The notes below the pieces were generated by a model that saw nothing but the letters and a program-made list of their open reading frames with translations, did no database searches and was not told the origin of the DNA. Below are positions 29,401-42,189 of a stretch of DNA of 64,000 bases, one piece after another (the first letter of the stretch is position 1; every line of letters starts with the position of its first letter). This stretch comes from Cloeon dipterum (lineage: Eukaryota; Arthropoda; Insecta; Ephemeroptera; Baetidae): positions 22,182,335 to 22,246,334 of the forward strand of contig NC_088788.1 in assembly GCF_949628265.1 (NCBI RefSeq), given 5' to 3'. A program made the position numbers and the translations under genes.

Positions 29401-29782
29401 TCTTTTTGGGTCTTGAAACTTTTAGCATAAATAATGCCACACTACAACATGTAGATGATGGAGAACGACGGGTGGCCTATCTCTCTTATTTATAAGAGTC
29501 GCGGCTTTAAATAATAATATGAAAGATTGTACGTTGTATAATAGTGAGGAGAGCGAGCGTATGTACCACTCAAGTGTGTGTACATATACAAATAACTCTT
29601 CGAAGCACACTCCCACTATTCAGACACGCATACGGCAGCGTAAATAAATAAATAATTGGTGGAATAAACGCGTAGTATAAGGTGTAATTAAGATCGGAAT
29701 GCAAGGATTATTAATCAGAATTTGAGTGAGCTTTAATCGATCAGGCGGTATAACAGTGTAAAATATGAGGGATCGGTCTTAC

Positions 29783-31570
29783 CTTAAGAATGCAGTGTCC
29801 GACGGGCTCGCTTTCAGTGACAGACACGTTATAGAAGCTCTGGTCAAAGATGGGTTCGTTGTCGTTGACGTCGTGGATCGTCACTAACACTGTGGCCGAC
29901 GCCGACAAGGGCGGTCGACCATTATCCGTTGCAATCACAGTCAACTGAGGCACTGGGTCCGTTTCGCAGTCCACAGGCGCCTTGGTGGTGATCAGTCCGG
30001 TCTTGGAGTCGATTTCAAACCAGCTCGAATGCGTGTCCGGCGTTTGGACGATCGAGTAGGTTACGGCAGAGTTGTTGCCTTCGTCCATATCGACCGCAGA
30101 CAACTGGATGACCGAGGTGCCTGGATCGGCCACCTCGAGCACGTTTGCATGGTAGACGGCCTGCTCGAACTCGGGAGCGTTGTCGTTCACGTCTGTCACG
30201 CGCAGTTTGAACGTTCGGGCAGCGTGCAGCGGGGGAGTTCCCTGATCGGTGGCCACCACGGACAGAGTGTAGTCCGACTGGTGTTCGCGGTCGAGCGGCA
30301 ACGACACGATGACCAGGTAGATAATGTTGTCCTGAGTGGTCAGGCCGAAATGGCCTTCGCCACCCTCTAGGGTGACGTTCACGTTGGCGTACTCCTCCTT
30401 GGAATCGGGATCATTCACGGAAATTCGAGCAACGAACTCACCAGGCTGAGCACCTTCCGAGATCTTGGGAGTGGCGTCGTCACTCAAAAAGATGACTGTG
30501 ATTGTCGGTTGGTTGTCGTTCACGTCAGTCACCCTGACCGAAACGAATGCCGTCGTTTCCAGCGGCGTCTCACCGCCGTCTCTGGCCACAATAACCAACT
30601 CGTGTACATGGCACGTTTCAAAGTCCAGCGGCCTGTTGACAGCGATTTCACCTGTCGTCGCGTCAATGCGGAACATATTTTCACGATCACTCTGCCGTCT
30701 GTTGATCGAGTACGTTATTTGGCCATTAGCGCCACTGTCAAAGTCACTGGCGAACACTCGCAAGACACTCGTCCCGACGGTCGCATTTTCAGGCACATTT
30801 GCGAAGTATCGCGTCGAGTTGAAAATGGGCTGATTATCGTTGACGTCCTGAATGGTGATGTTGACCATCATTGAGCCCTTCAGAGGTGGTTTGCCACCGT
30901 CGATGGCCTCCACCACAAGGCTGTAGGACGAGATGGTCTCCCTGTCCAGGGTGCCGTTGATCTGCAGATCCAGGTACAATACGCCGTCACGTTCCAAGTG
31001 CGGCGACAGGCGGAACGCTTTGTTCACGTTTCCCGAGACAATTTTGTAGCTCTGCGTGTTGAAATCTCCCAGGTCCAAATCTCTCGCTGGCTGCAGCGTG
31101 CGTTTCACGTCTAGTGGCGTGTTTTCAGGGAACTCGATGTGCATGAACGGTGTCGGAAAGGTGGGCGCGTTGTCGTTTTCGTCCAGAACCTGGATCACCA
31201 CGCGAATGTTATCTCCACCGTTGTTGTGAGGAATCGCCACCAGCGAGTAGGACGAGCGGAGCTCTCGATCCAGAACGATGCGTGTCAGAATCTCGCCATT
31301 GGTGTCAATGGTGAGGTCCGTGTCCACGCCGGAGCCAGGACCCGGCACCACCAGGTAGGGTGGCGGTGGAGGGCTGAGAGTGCTTGGCTCGCATTTAGCC
31401 ACACCAATGTGACCGATCGTGGTTCCGATGGGCACGCCCTCAGAGATCTTGAATTTGCACGTGTGTTCGGCGCTGTCGACGCTTAGAAGCATCAGCGCCA
31501 CAATGACGAGCAGTGGCCGCCGGTCGGGGGCGATCCCGCGGCCGAGCGTTCTGCTCCTTCGTAACACCAT
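29783..31570 (-). CDS. ds: Dachsous protocadherin, first coding exon (partial gene)
   Basis: This is the N-terminal 596 codons of the atypical cadherin Dachsous, the cell-surface ligand of Fat in planar cell polarity and Hippo growth control. The ATG at 31570-31568 is the first in frame. It is followed by a hydrophobic signal sequence (about residues 20-34) and five complete extracellular cadherin repeats, whose calcium-binding linkers DENDNAP, DVNDNQP, DVNDNQP, DVNDNAP and DVNDNEP begin near residues 130, 242, 349, 460 and 567. Repeat 6 starts and is interrupted by the donor after AAG (29783, then GTAAGA). The recalled vertebrate DCHS1 pattern fits closely, including GSGVxTDLxID, INRRQS and TVIFLSxD, which sets it apart from Fat and other cadherins. 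A good acceptor at 31634 suggests a 5' UTR intron upstream. Transmembrane and cytoplasmic parts are not in the window. Confidence 0.93.
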
Positions 31571-31633
31571 TGTGCTCGTCAACTTGTCAGATACATGTTT
31601 CACCCCCTCCGTGCCTCACACAGAAAGTCCTGA
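31571..31633 (-). other. dachsous 5' UTR segment with upstream splice acceptor
   Basis: Reading the minus strand, a pyrimidine-rich tract followed by TTTCAG ends at 31634. It leaves about 63 untranslated bases before the ds ATG. An in-frame open stretch continues upstream to a GTG codon at 31603, but it has no other ATG and is treated as UTR. A non-coding first exon further upstream is inferred from the acceptor. Confidence 0.5.
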
Positions 31634-33369
31634 CTGAAACAGAGGAGAATAAAATAAGTGAGCTTTTCAAAACAAACACGGACGTTGTAAGGGTTTTAAA
31701 GAAATGCAGTCCACGCGTTTATTTCCTTGCTCGAAATCCTTAGACGATTTCATAAATGTCTTCATTTTAAAACTGAGCTTGTATTTTGAAACGATTTAAT
31801 GACAAAATGCAGCGACACACCCAGGAAATTAATTTGAGCCAGAGGATTGCAATGGAGATTTCATCAACAATCTTTCCTCCCTCATTTGTAACCCAACACT
31901 TTTACAGAATTTTACTTTTATCATTACTTTTAATCAACGGTGGAAAATATAGCGACACAATGAGAATTCATTAATGCATTGCTATTAAATAAAACTTTAC
32001 TGCCCCGTACCCACGCACCTCACGAATAAGCGCATTTTAAATAACCACCAGTCGATTTTTGCAGCGGAGCTAATGCAATTGGATAATAGCATAAATTAAA
32101 CATGCATTCGTCTCAGACGCATTAATTAGGCGTGCTGCGGCTGCAGCATATCAGCCAATAATTCTGCTTAATTTCCACTGCATTAGCTGCCGTGCGGATA
32201 AAAGCAAAATAATGCATCTTAAATCGAACATCGTACGAGGGTGTGGCGAGCCGATTCGTGTCACCGTTTTTCAGAAAGTAGCCGGCATCATTACTCCTGC
32301 ATTCTACAATTACGGCGCGCGCGGGAGCAGCCAAAGTGCACTCCACCATAAAAATCGGCGCAAAACCGACGAATAGCACCGATTCCCACGCGTTTTCGCC
32401 TGGCACGTTTAATGAATGCAAAATAAGCGGCTGCTGAATATGAATATTTTTGGAAACAAAAGCGGACAGAATTATGCGGCCGCGAGCCAGAAGAATACAA
32501 AAGTTGAAAAAACCTATTACTGGAGCATGATTAAAATTCCTCCTCTGCGCTCTAGGAGAGAGGATGAAAAATATTCAAAAGAGCAGCCCGAGCCGACTCT
32601 ATCTCTATGAGATGCTGAGGCAGGCAGGCACATTGCCCCGTGGCCCAAACCGAATTCTCAATGCGGCTGGATCGCCGGTCTGCCCGGTTCACCAAAGCAG
32701 TGTAGTAGTAGTAGCATACCTCAGAGAAGCACCAACACCATCTTGGCACACCGCGCGCGTATAGGAAAGAAGATTTTTAAGAGTTATCGCCCAAGGCGAA
32801 AAAATACATAGAGACGAAGGAGCATACAAGATGTCCGCATATATAAAGCTCAGCCAACCTCCAGTACATGTGCGCTGTGTTTTTTATTGTTGCTTGCCGG
32901 CGTTTCGCTAAGTATTCTATTTGGGTATTTTCCTGTTAATATGCTAATAAAATTATTGGGTATGGGTGTACCGAGGGCCAGCCGCCGCTCCGCGTGATTC
33001 CGATTTGGCGAGGTGCGTGCGAGCTAATGAATGATGAATTAGAGGAGCTTCTCGGAAAATAAATATATGCATGCATGAGCTACCCAGGCTACTCGTTAAT
33101 TAGCGTTTTGTCAGTAAAATGCAAATTTGTGCTCACGGCAGCACGGCAGATTTTAAAGCGCACCTAAATATTCTCGGTAATGTTTTTATCTCGTTTTAAA
33201 TTATTGATTGACTTCATTCAATGTTTGGGATTGTTAATTACAAATTGAATGACATTAATTAAAAATATGTCGATGGTCATTTTTATTTATGAACTTGTTA
33301 AAGGTGTTAAGTAAAAGCAGCTTATCTATTTAACAACAACCCTGAGTTGTTTTGAAATAGTAAAGGATT

Positions 33370-34250
33370 TGAGTTGCGTTTGAAAAATCGGGCGTTGAAA
33401 TCTTCCGCGCCCGGGGCAAAGTTGGCAAGTTCAGTGGCTTTGGAACACCTACCACGGCTTCAGGTAATCCAAACTGCTTCCTCGAAATCGAAAGTCAACA
33501 CACACACTGCAAACGCACTTAAAAACTGCACAGGTGCCGATCGATCGGGAAATTGAATTGCGGCCGCTTTTCACGTACAGTGTCGGTGAACTGGAAGTGG
33601 CGGTCGCCAAGCAGCAGCGCCGAGTGCCCACTCTTGCTCTCAGGTCAGTCACTTTCGCACTCGCTGACTGCCGACGCACATTATCTCCGGCGTGCCGAAC
33701 AGGTCGAAGCGGTCGACCCGCTCCCCAGCATCCTCGCGATTCGGCCAAATGCGAAAAGAGGCAGTGCGCGTGGATTTCGTCGAAGCACCGAACCCTCCTT
33801 AGGTCGCTGTTCGTAAGCAACTGAAGGTCTCGCGTTCCTCTCCTCCTCCAAGTCTCCCTCCCTCCTTGCCTCGCCAGGCCGGCCACACGGACCGGGATGC
33901 GTGGGGCTCGCAGGTACGGGTAGGCAGAGGAGACGGCATGCAGCGCTACAGGTATGTAGGGGAATCGAACGGAGCAAGCGAGACGCGAAGCTACCTTCAA
34001 GGTAGAAAACGGGTATGATGGTACAAAAAAATATTATCCACACCGCGCATGGCACGGCGCGGAGGGGAATCAAGCGAGTGCTGTTTTTCAAGCTGGCCGT
34101 GGCAGCAGAGTGCCGGCCGGCCGGCCAAGTCGATTTTTTCCTCAGCTCGACGCTGCCGCTTCCATTCCCGTTTTTTATCATATACTGACTCCTGGTGCCA
34201 ATCTTCCAGAATGTGCATTCAGCAAAGGACTCGAAGAAATTTTCCTTTTT
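33370..34250. promoter_or_regulatory. GC-rich, CpG-containing block, candidate dachsous promoter or first exon
   Basis: Against AT-rich surroundings, this block is clearly GC-richer and has many CG dinucleotides, including a CCGG run near 34113-34126. Several overlapping frames stay open on both strands, which is what GC-rich DNA does and need not mean coding. Its place about 2-2.5 kb upstream of the ds acceptor makes it a candidate promoter or non-coding first exon. No TATA box or defined donor could be assigned. Confidence 0.3.
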
Positions 34251-37200
34251 GAGATTTTTTCCCTTTTTTGTCACCTCTTTATTTTAGCATAAATCTGCAT
34301 GCCTGAATTTTTAACAATTCACAAAACCTTATAATCTCATTAAAAAAAATCAGCAAATACATTTTATTCACTAGTTTCTGTTAAAAGAATATCATTTAAA
34401 ATTTTAGAACAGAAATTATTCTACCTAAAATGCGAGCCAGTTTTTATTTATTTTAATTTAGTGTGATTTGCGAAAAAACCTTTAAAATTGACGCTGAATT
34501 TTCTAATCTAGATCAGGTAACCATTATGATTACCATGTGCAGCTGTTTTCCTTCCCTGTATCCGCTATAGTGGTGGCTGATGAATTGAAAATGCATTCAA
34601 TGTGGCAGCTTCGCTTCTTCAATAAGATATTGTACACATTTCACAATCAACCTGAATCTGAATCAAAAATACTAAGTTTCCCACACAACGCCGCGCTGAC
34701 CAAGCCCTCAATCTGCTCCATCGGCATCCCCTCGGCTCCTTTAAATCTTGCCTTATTTATCAACTCTTTCACGCTTGAAAACATTTTCTCCCATCAAAGT
34801 TGTCCAAATAGCAAACAGCCCCGATACATTGTATGTGTGCCACAATAAGCGCAGCGTACTATGCTGGCTGCAGAGGCCGCGAGCAAGAAGACAAGTGTTG
34901 ATGACGGGAGATGCCCCCACATCCCTCATTGGGATACATCTTTTCTGCACAAAGCTTACTCAAAGGCAGCAAGCTCGCGGTCGGCGGGAGGTCCCCATTG
35001 TTGAGTATTTTCTCCTCTGGGCAAGTGCAGGTAGAGGAAAACTAAATATGTGACGCCGCCAGAGATACAGCCCTGTAAAAAAGCGAAGCATCCCTTCCTC
35101 CAGCTCTGATCCTGGCCCACCTTGGTATTCTGATAAACTGCAGCCACGCCGCCTTTTAAACCAACCGTCTCTCTAATGCCATTTTTTCCGATCAAGGTTT
35201 TTCCGACAAAAAGGACCGCATATGTGTTGAGAGAAAAAAAATTCTGTCTCGAGGCTGAGGTGAGAATCAAAAGGTGAACTTTTACTGCACCCTTTTATGC
35301 CGCTTAATAAATCTAAGAGCGGATGTCTTAGTTAGCCCTTTTGATCTTCTCTTTACAAAACTTAACAATCTAAAAATTAACTCAGGCGACAAGAAATTAA
35401 TGTCTTCCAGTGAGATCATTTCTTAAAAAAATGGATTGCATAAAAAGTAATTCTTAAATTTTTCCAGGCAATTTTAATGGCTTTATAGAAAAATTTAAAT
35501 CATTTTTAAACTTTGAATAATCGTAAATATGAGATAAGTAAAAGAAGTTATGAATTTCCCTCCAATTTCCTGCGGCCTCGTGCCGAGCGTGCTGCTAGTT
35601 CTCTACAGAACGAACATGACTTCGAAAATAGTCATCACTTTGAGGTAATAAAAGAATTTCCCCTAGGGATATGCGGACGAGTATATAAAAAGGATTACAA
35701 GTGTACGAAATACCCAGGTGGACAAATTTGTGAGGGAGACACCACAACTCTGCTGATGGATGGGGCATCAGTTGTCCCAATATATACAATATTTCTTTAG
35801 AGCAAAGAGCACAGTTTTAAAGAGGAAAGCATTGCATGTTACATCTTTGCTGAACAAATGTTTGAGGAGATCATTGTTTTAACTATTTAATATGTAGATA
35901 TCTAATTGACTTCTAAGGAATAGAAAAGTATTGCATAGTATGCTTCAGTACAAAAATCGATAATTTGTTTAAAAAATATTTATTTTTCCATTATTTACAG
36001 CTGTCCATTTTTGCATAACCAAAAATTGAGTCTTGTAACAGTCTGAAAAAAGATTGTGGCTTCGTGGTGGAGGAAAACTATTGCCTTTTCTCATTTTAAT
36101 TTTATTTATATGTTATGACTATGTTCGTACCATTAAGGTACTTGTGACTTGGATGATAATAAACAGTTAAAAAATATTGCCTTATTTTTCTTGAGAAATA
36201 TATTTTGTATTTATAATACAAACTCATCCGAAAAAAATTGAGTACCTAAGCACAGTCCTTTTCGTCAGATCATAATTTTCTTATTTTAGATATAGATCTA
36301 AAACAGGATTTATAAATTTGGCCCGTTACCATACAATTAAATTATTTTTTCATTGATTTACAGGTTGATTACATTTTCCGTATCTAAAAGTTTTTTTATT
36401 TTAATGTTTTTATTTTTGTCAATCCCGTCAGAACCGACAGCGTGTCAGTCTACTGACATGAATATAGTGTAATCACCGATGTCCTGCATTCCTGCATCAG
36501 CGACTAGTGTGGCCAATTTACGCCTTTTGTGTCGATTCGCGTCGTCTGGCGAGCGGAAAGATGCAACGGCAGCAGCCGTTTGAGTTATGGTCGTTTTGCA
36601 TGATGCATTTAAAGATTATTCACTGCCGCGCGTGAACTGTGTGAATTGAATCCTGAAACGACGAGAAAAACGCATGTGTGCACGTATAAATAAGGCGCGT
36701 ACGAAAGTGCTCAGCGCGTATTCTTCATTTTCCTCTTATTTGTGTGCCGCCGAGTGTCAGCGACGCAATAATTCTCCACAGCGGCGGCTGCATGCTTTAT
36801 GGTCTGCGAAATCCACTGCGAATAATGCATCATTTGCTGCATGCATGCATTTAATTTTGACATTGTGCTCCCTGTCGAGATATTACTTCATCCCTGCGCA
36901 CTGCACATGTGCGCCTGATATTTATTTTTTATTTTACATCTCGAGTTTATTTTTCTGCCTCAGCGCTGTAATTCACTCCGCCGGCCAACTCACGTTTCTT
37001 GTGTGCAGGCAGGCAAGTTCGCATGCAACCTTTCCCTGAAAGGGTTGCGCACCGTGATTTGAATAAGAATGTCCTCTATATGAAAATTTTGCGCGGCTCG
37101 GATATTTGCGCAGGAGCAACCTGCCGACTTTTTGTATTTTTAATCATTCGCTTCGCACTCACAATATTGAATCTATATGCAAATTAATTGCCGTCTTTGG

Positions 37201-37728
37201 AATTGTCTCAATCCATTTTAAAGTCAATTTGTATGCAGATTTTTTGTAATCAAATATGTCTGGCGTGTACTCGTCATGCTCAAGCTATAAGCAGCATTAC
37301 ACACTTGGATTATAATACGTATGTCTTTCTCATCAATCAATCTTTAAGCTATAGTCTTGAGTGATCTATTCACTTGGTATATCGACGATAAGTTTTGGAA
37401 ACTTTAAATCCCCGGCCCTGTGACCCAGCACTCGCGCCAACCCTTAAATGGATGAGAGCCGTCTGAGCTGACAATTAGAATTATGACACTATAAGCTTGC
37501 GAAGCTGAATAAATAAATTTTCTTTAGTGCATGTACAAACAGCAGCATGTGTCTCGAGTAATAAGATGCGACAGGGAACAGCAAGCCTCTTTGCAAGCCA
37601 CGCATACTCATGACACTCTCAATGCCAAATGCAAGGCAATGAGCGGATTGCGAAATTTTCACAGGTGCCAAAATCTGTCGAACATCCTGAAAACAGTTTA
37701 ACTGAATGGATAAACAAACACACTTTTC

Positions 37729-37742
37729 GGGGGGGGGGGGGG
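37729..37742. repeat. Poly-G run of 14
   Basis: Fourteen consecutive G residues preceded by TTTTC. Such runs are rare and prone to sequencing or assembly length error. Confidence 0.9.
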
Positions 37743-38085
37743 TGATAGTCAAATAAAAGGCAGTTCACTTCAGCTCGCATAGGGTGGGAAGCTGGTGTGA
37801 TACATTCCGGTATTTTTCATTTAAAAAACTAGCTCTGCACTAGAATAACAAGCGTGCGGCCAAGCTAATAGACAACAGTAATAGGATTAGAATCATGACT
37901 GACATTTGACTCAAACCCCTGCACTCTAGTCTGTCTATAATTATGATATTTATATGTATACGGCAATTATTATTTGTACCTATATGATCAGAGCATCTTT
38001 AGAAATCCTTTGAAATAAGATTAAAAGTTTGAAATGTCAGAGATGGCAAAAAGTGGTTAGTTTAGTGACTCGAAATGCTCAAATT

Positions 38086-38368
38086 GCTCAACGGGCTGGG
38101 AGGCGCACCGGCGCCGACTCGCTACTTGCTGGTTTGCACCTTTCCAGCATGGGTGATTTGGCTTCACGGGATGAATGTCTAGCGTTTCGATGCAGTCCTC
38201 GGTGCGGAGGCAAGTGGCCCTTGAGTGGGCTGGGTCCCTGTGCGGCCTGGTGCGCCCATGTTATCCGTTCGCGGTGTTATCGGGACCCGGGTTTCAGCAT
38301 TCGTGCTAGTGCAGTGCGCGCCCTTCCCGGTCCGAGAGGACAGGGATAAAAAGAGCAAAAAAAAAAAA
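38086..38368 (+). mobile_element. GC-rich retroposon-like insert with 12-base A tail
   Basis: A GC-rich segment of about 270 bases abruptly interrupts AT-rich DNA and ends in GATAAAAAGAGC followed by twelve A residues (38357-38368). A GC-rich body and 3' A tail are typical of a SINE or a retrotransposed RNA copy. No convincing tRNA A/B box or 5S/7SL similarity was recognised and no clean target-site duplication was found, so the class and the exact 5' end are uncertain. Confidence 0.4.
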
Positions 38369-38422
38369 GACAGTTAAGACCTGAGAATCACCCCCTTGGT
38401 AATGGTTTTAAGTCTATTTAGG

Positions 38423-38690
38423 AGGAATTAAAAGTAGTCTGTCCTTTATCTGGAATAAAAAAATCTTCATATCGCGAGTAGGTCGTTCTAGCTTTTTCTC
38501 ACTCGCTCTTTTTGGTACATATTTGGGACATTTTGGCTCGACTTGCTCGAAATTTCTAAGCTCATTTTTGCTGTTTCTTATGCTATTCCTTTGCTCGTTT
38601 CCGCTTTTCTCGCTCATGTTACTCGCTCTATTATGCTTTTTCAAACTTTTTTTAGCTCGTTTCTTAGCTGCGCTCAATATGATAAAATTT
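38423..38690. repeat. Degenerate GCTC-rich pyrimidine-biased tract
   Basis: The plus strand is strongly T/C-rich. The word GCTC or CTCG recurs at irregular intervals of roughly 10-20 bases, for example in TTGCTCG, TCGCTC, ACTCGCTC and AGCTCGTTTC. The complementary strand reads as a lysine- and arginine-rich open frame, which is better explained by the composition bias than by a real protein. It directly follows the A-tailed insert. Confidence 0.4.
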
Positions 38691-40810
38691 CAGCTGTGTA
38701 TATATAGTTGTGGAATTCACACAATTTTATTTTTTGATGCAATTGGCTTAACTAGAATTTGTAGTACTCAAATCAATGGTTAATGTTGTCCACGGGTCGC
38801 TGGCCCTGGACAACCTGAACACCGGACCTACAAAATCCTTATTACATAATTCATATACTGTATGGTATGTCCCATTGAAAGCAACCCTAAAAGCTGTTTC
38901 CTTTTGCTTTCTTGAAGCATTTCCTCTGCCAAAAGCTCGGAACCATAATCACTACAGCACGCAATTAACTCACAAAAAATCAATGTCACTCTCTTTTAAA
39001 ATTCCTTGTTGCTGTACGTCCGTGTGAGCTTACATGAAATGAGCAGAAAACCGATCTTGCTGCACATAAATTACTTATTCATGCGACAATGACAAATAAT
39101 TCTGCTCAGAAAATAGCTTGTCCCTTGCGCTCATTCTGCTCTTGCATACAATACGGCGGAAATTTCGCGTGGGATGCACTCACCTCTTCTCTCGCTCGTC
39201 TTATGCACTAATGCGCTGTGTGGCATGTGCTTTTAAAGAGGAAGACTGAACAGTCCAGCGCAGCCTGTGCTGCTTTTGTACATTTAATTCTGCACGGTTT
39301 TAACTCTGTCGAGAGATCGGCGCGGCGACTCTCACCGAGCTGCAGCAGGATATGCATGTATACCGCGCCGAGCCTGATAAATAATAATATACATACATAC
39401 ATACACGTTATTTTAACATACTTTTGCTGCTGCCGCGCACTATACCTTATCTACCCATTCTATCGCTGATCTATTGTATTCAATCGTGTGCATTAAATTA
39501 AATAAAGTAATTTTGCATCTCGCGATCCTTTGTAAATTTTATCTTGCGGAAATTTTTCCAGCATAATTTATGGCGTGCTATGGCTAATGTGGATTAATAG
39601 CAACTTCACGTGAGCATAGCAAGTAGCCTGCATTATTTGTGTGGTGTGTGTGAGAGAGAATAATAACCACGGAGCAGTGAAAATAATTTCATTCCAGTTT
39701 TTTTCCTTTGCAGGAATCTAGCGAAGAAAAAATCTTGACCTCACCGCATTGTAAGCACGGGACGTTATCGGTTTTCTCCATCACAAGACACTCGAATGTT
39801 TGGTAAAGCAGTGATATTTTTTATTATATTAGTTTTTGGTTTCCTTTCGCCACACAAAAATCAGCTCTGCAATCACATCTCATTATTATCCCCGTAATTA
39901 TATAGAGACAAAAAAACTCGGAAAATCGCCACAGTGTATGCGTTTGGCGGCGGCGGCAACGAAACCCGTCCCAAAAACTGATTGAAATGATAGATATTGT
40001 GGTTTAATCACGTCTACCTTGTAGACATCAGTCAATAATTATGTCAGGATTCGATTCGAGTGCTCTTTCGGCGCGTTTCACTCGCTGCTGTGTACATATG
40101 TCGAGTGCAACAAGCCAGAGCCATGCCGCTGACAATAATGAAGGACATTAAATTTGTGGAACAGCTATGGGGGAAAAGCGCCCCTCGAGGCGAAACACTA
40201 AAAAAGAGCAGCCTGTAATATTAGAGCCTTCTGATGGCACCACCACCAGGTATGCTGGATGGGACCCTAATCGCTCTATAATTGATACTTTCAGACCCGT
40301 CGAGCATCATTTCATGGAGCAACTACTTATTCTTTTTCGGCCGCTCGGCGCAGCATTTCTGCATTCTATTGTACGCGCGAGTGTGGCAGTGACGCCAGCT
40401 AGAGAATAGAGGAACCGAAGTACGTTTTCAAGCTCAAGGAGAGAATAGAGCGCCAGTCGGTCGACCGCAGTTGCATTTTCCCCGAAGGTAGCAGGAAATT
40501 GAGAACTAGCGAATTTCCCACTCGCACTAATTTGACGCTGTTTCATTTCCTTCATGTTGGGTGTGCCACTCGCAACGTAAACTATTTAATTCAATATATA
40601 TTATTGATAATTTTAAGATTCCACCTTTAGAGGTTGATGTTTTAACTTTTTAAATTTCACCATTGACTTGTTTTTTAATTTATTAAGAAAAATGAATTTT
40701 ATTCTTTAAAAGCAGGCACTAGCTTATGCGGCAGTATGCTGCTTGTACAAAACAATCGTTGTGCTTCACGCGATGCGTTAGTCTCGTTCAGAGAAGCTAA
40801 TTATTTAAGC

Positions 40811-40829
40811 AGAGAGAGAGAGAGAGAGA
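40811..40829. repeat. Short (AG)n run
   Basis: A 19-base AG dinucleotide run in otherwise unremarkable non-coding DNA. Confidence 0.85.
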
Positions 40830-42054
40830 AAGTGCTGAAATCTTGTAATACCTCGCAACTCGCCCTCACTGCGATACAACTACCCCTTAAAAAATATGTG
40901 TTACTTTTATAAAAAAAACAATTTGTTCAAGACATAATACCTTAACTTATTGATTCGAAACTTACAATTTTATGCTCGTCTTAACAGCAAGCTCCCACGA
41001 CACTGATCGTTCATTTAAAATATGTGATACCAAAGGAATTGCAAAAAATGCTAAGAAATGCAAATTTAAAGCGTTTAACAGAACACGTACGTCTCCTTGT
41101 GAATCTCAGGGAGCAATTTTTGCCGGAATGTGGACGGGGAAATCACAGCGACTTATAAGCACTTGCAGTCTGTAATTGCGTCAAAAAATTTATGCCAACT
41201 CGAGCTGGGTCAAGCTGCACAATGAGTGTTCCACTCGCATGCAGACGCCGAAATAATGACATACATATTGCAGTATCAGCCGCGATTTGTGCGATTCATC
41301 CTTCAAGAGGCGCCTCGGGTGCCTGTATATATACCTGTGTGATTATTGATTTGCAAAGAGAGAAACCGAGTACTTAAAAAGCGAGGCCCTACCGTTGTAC
41401 ACGTCCTAATTTGGCATTTCGAGAAATCCTGCCGTGCTGATTATAGGGCTGATGCAGCTTGCGATTCTCTTTTTAGCAATGACATGTATTTTATTCAAGC
41501 CGCAGGCTCCGCAAGCGTATGTTTGCGCATTTTGAACTGCTGGCCAGCCAACGCACCAGCTATTTGAAATTGTAATTCGGGAGAAAAAGAGCACACATTG
41601 CACGTTTAAGAGGGAAAGGCATTCAGGGTTGTGTGCGCGTCGTGTGTTATTATGTGTTTTGCTTTTCAGGGAAATATCATAAAAATTATCCCCAGCAGGA
41701 TGAATAATTTCAGAGGCATTTTGAATGTCGGAAAATATGCTAATAACCAAAATATTGTGGTGGATATTCCACATGCAATATACGCCACTTAATATTTACG
41801 CTCCAATTCAGAGGAGAGGAAGAATGTTTTATGCAACAAGCGGTGTGGATGTACTACGCAGGTTGCATATTTTCCGTAAAGGTATTTACTATCAAAATCA
41901 ACACTGCATGCGCCATCTTACGATGGTATTTCTCATTAGAAGAGTAATATTAAGAACAATGGCTTAAATTTGTATCCTTCATGGCAGATATCGACATTTT
42001 TTTATTTTAATGTTTAATTATTTAAACCTCAAAATTTAAGCGACAAGAAAATAT

Positions 42055-42060
42055 TTTATT
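42055..42060 (-). terminator. Gemin8 candidate polyadenylation signal
   Basis: An AATAAA hexamer on the minus strand about 130 bases downstream of the Gemin8 stop codon. It is assigned by position only. Confidence 0.4.
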
Positions 42061-42189
42061 CAGGTTTGCTTTGAGCACGCAACATACTGTAGAAACTTAG
42101 TTGAACTTTAGTTGAAATAATGCCTGTCAATTTTTAGTCCCTTTATAGTTCACAACTTAACATGTTATGCAAAATGAAAACGAAAACAG

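Larger units (their letters stand above)
31634..42189. other. Non-coding region upstream of dachsous
   Basis: This 10.5 kb between ds and Gemin8 has no supported coding exon. It probably contains a ds 5' UTR intron, the ds promoter and intergenic DNA up to the 3' end of Gemin8. Sub-structures seen are the GC-rich block at about 33.37-34.25 kb, a 14-base G run at 37729-37742, an A-tailed insert at about 38.09-38.37 kb, a GCTC-rich pyrimidine tract at about 38.42-38.69 kb and a GA run at 40811-40829. The frames at 35513-35800 and 36674-37039 show no recognisable domain. Confidence 0.5.

Noticed and set aside
30029-31486. Long plus-strand open frames opposite the dachsous exon
   Set aside because: They are antisense shadows of a GC-rich coding exon and show no domain; the minus strand carries the cadherin repeats.
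31571-31603. dachsous start at 31603
   Set aside because: The codon is GTG. The first ATG in the frame is at 31570 and sits just before the signal peptide.
35405-35430. TGAGATCATTTC resembling the start of the bantam microRNA
   Set aside because: Only the first 11-12 bases agree, the rest of the mature sequence differs, and no hairpin arm was seen.
35513-35800. 95-codon frame with several Cys residues
   Set aside because: No recognisable family, no supporting splice or promoter signal, and isolated in non-coding DNA; it could be chance or an unrecognised repeat remnant.
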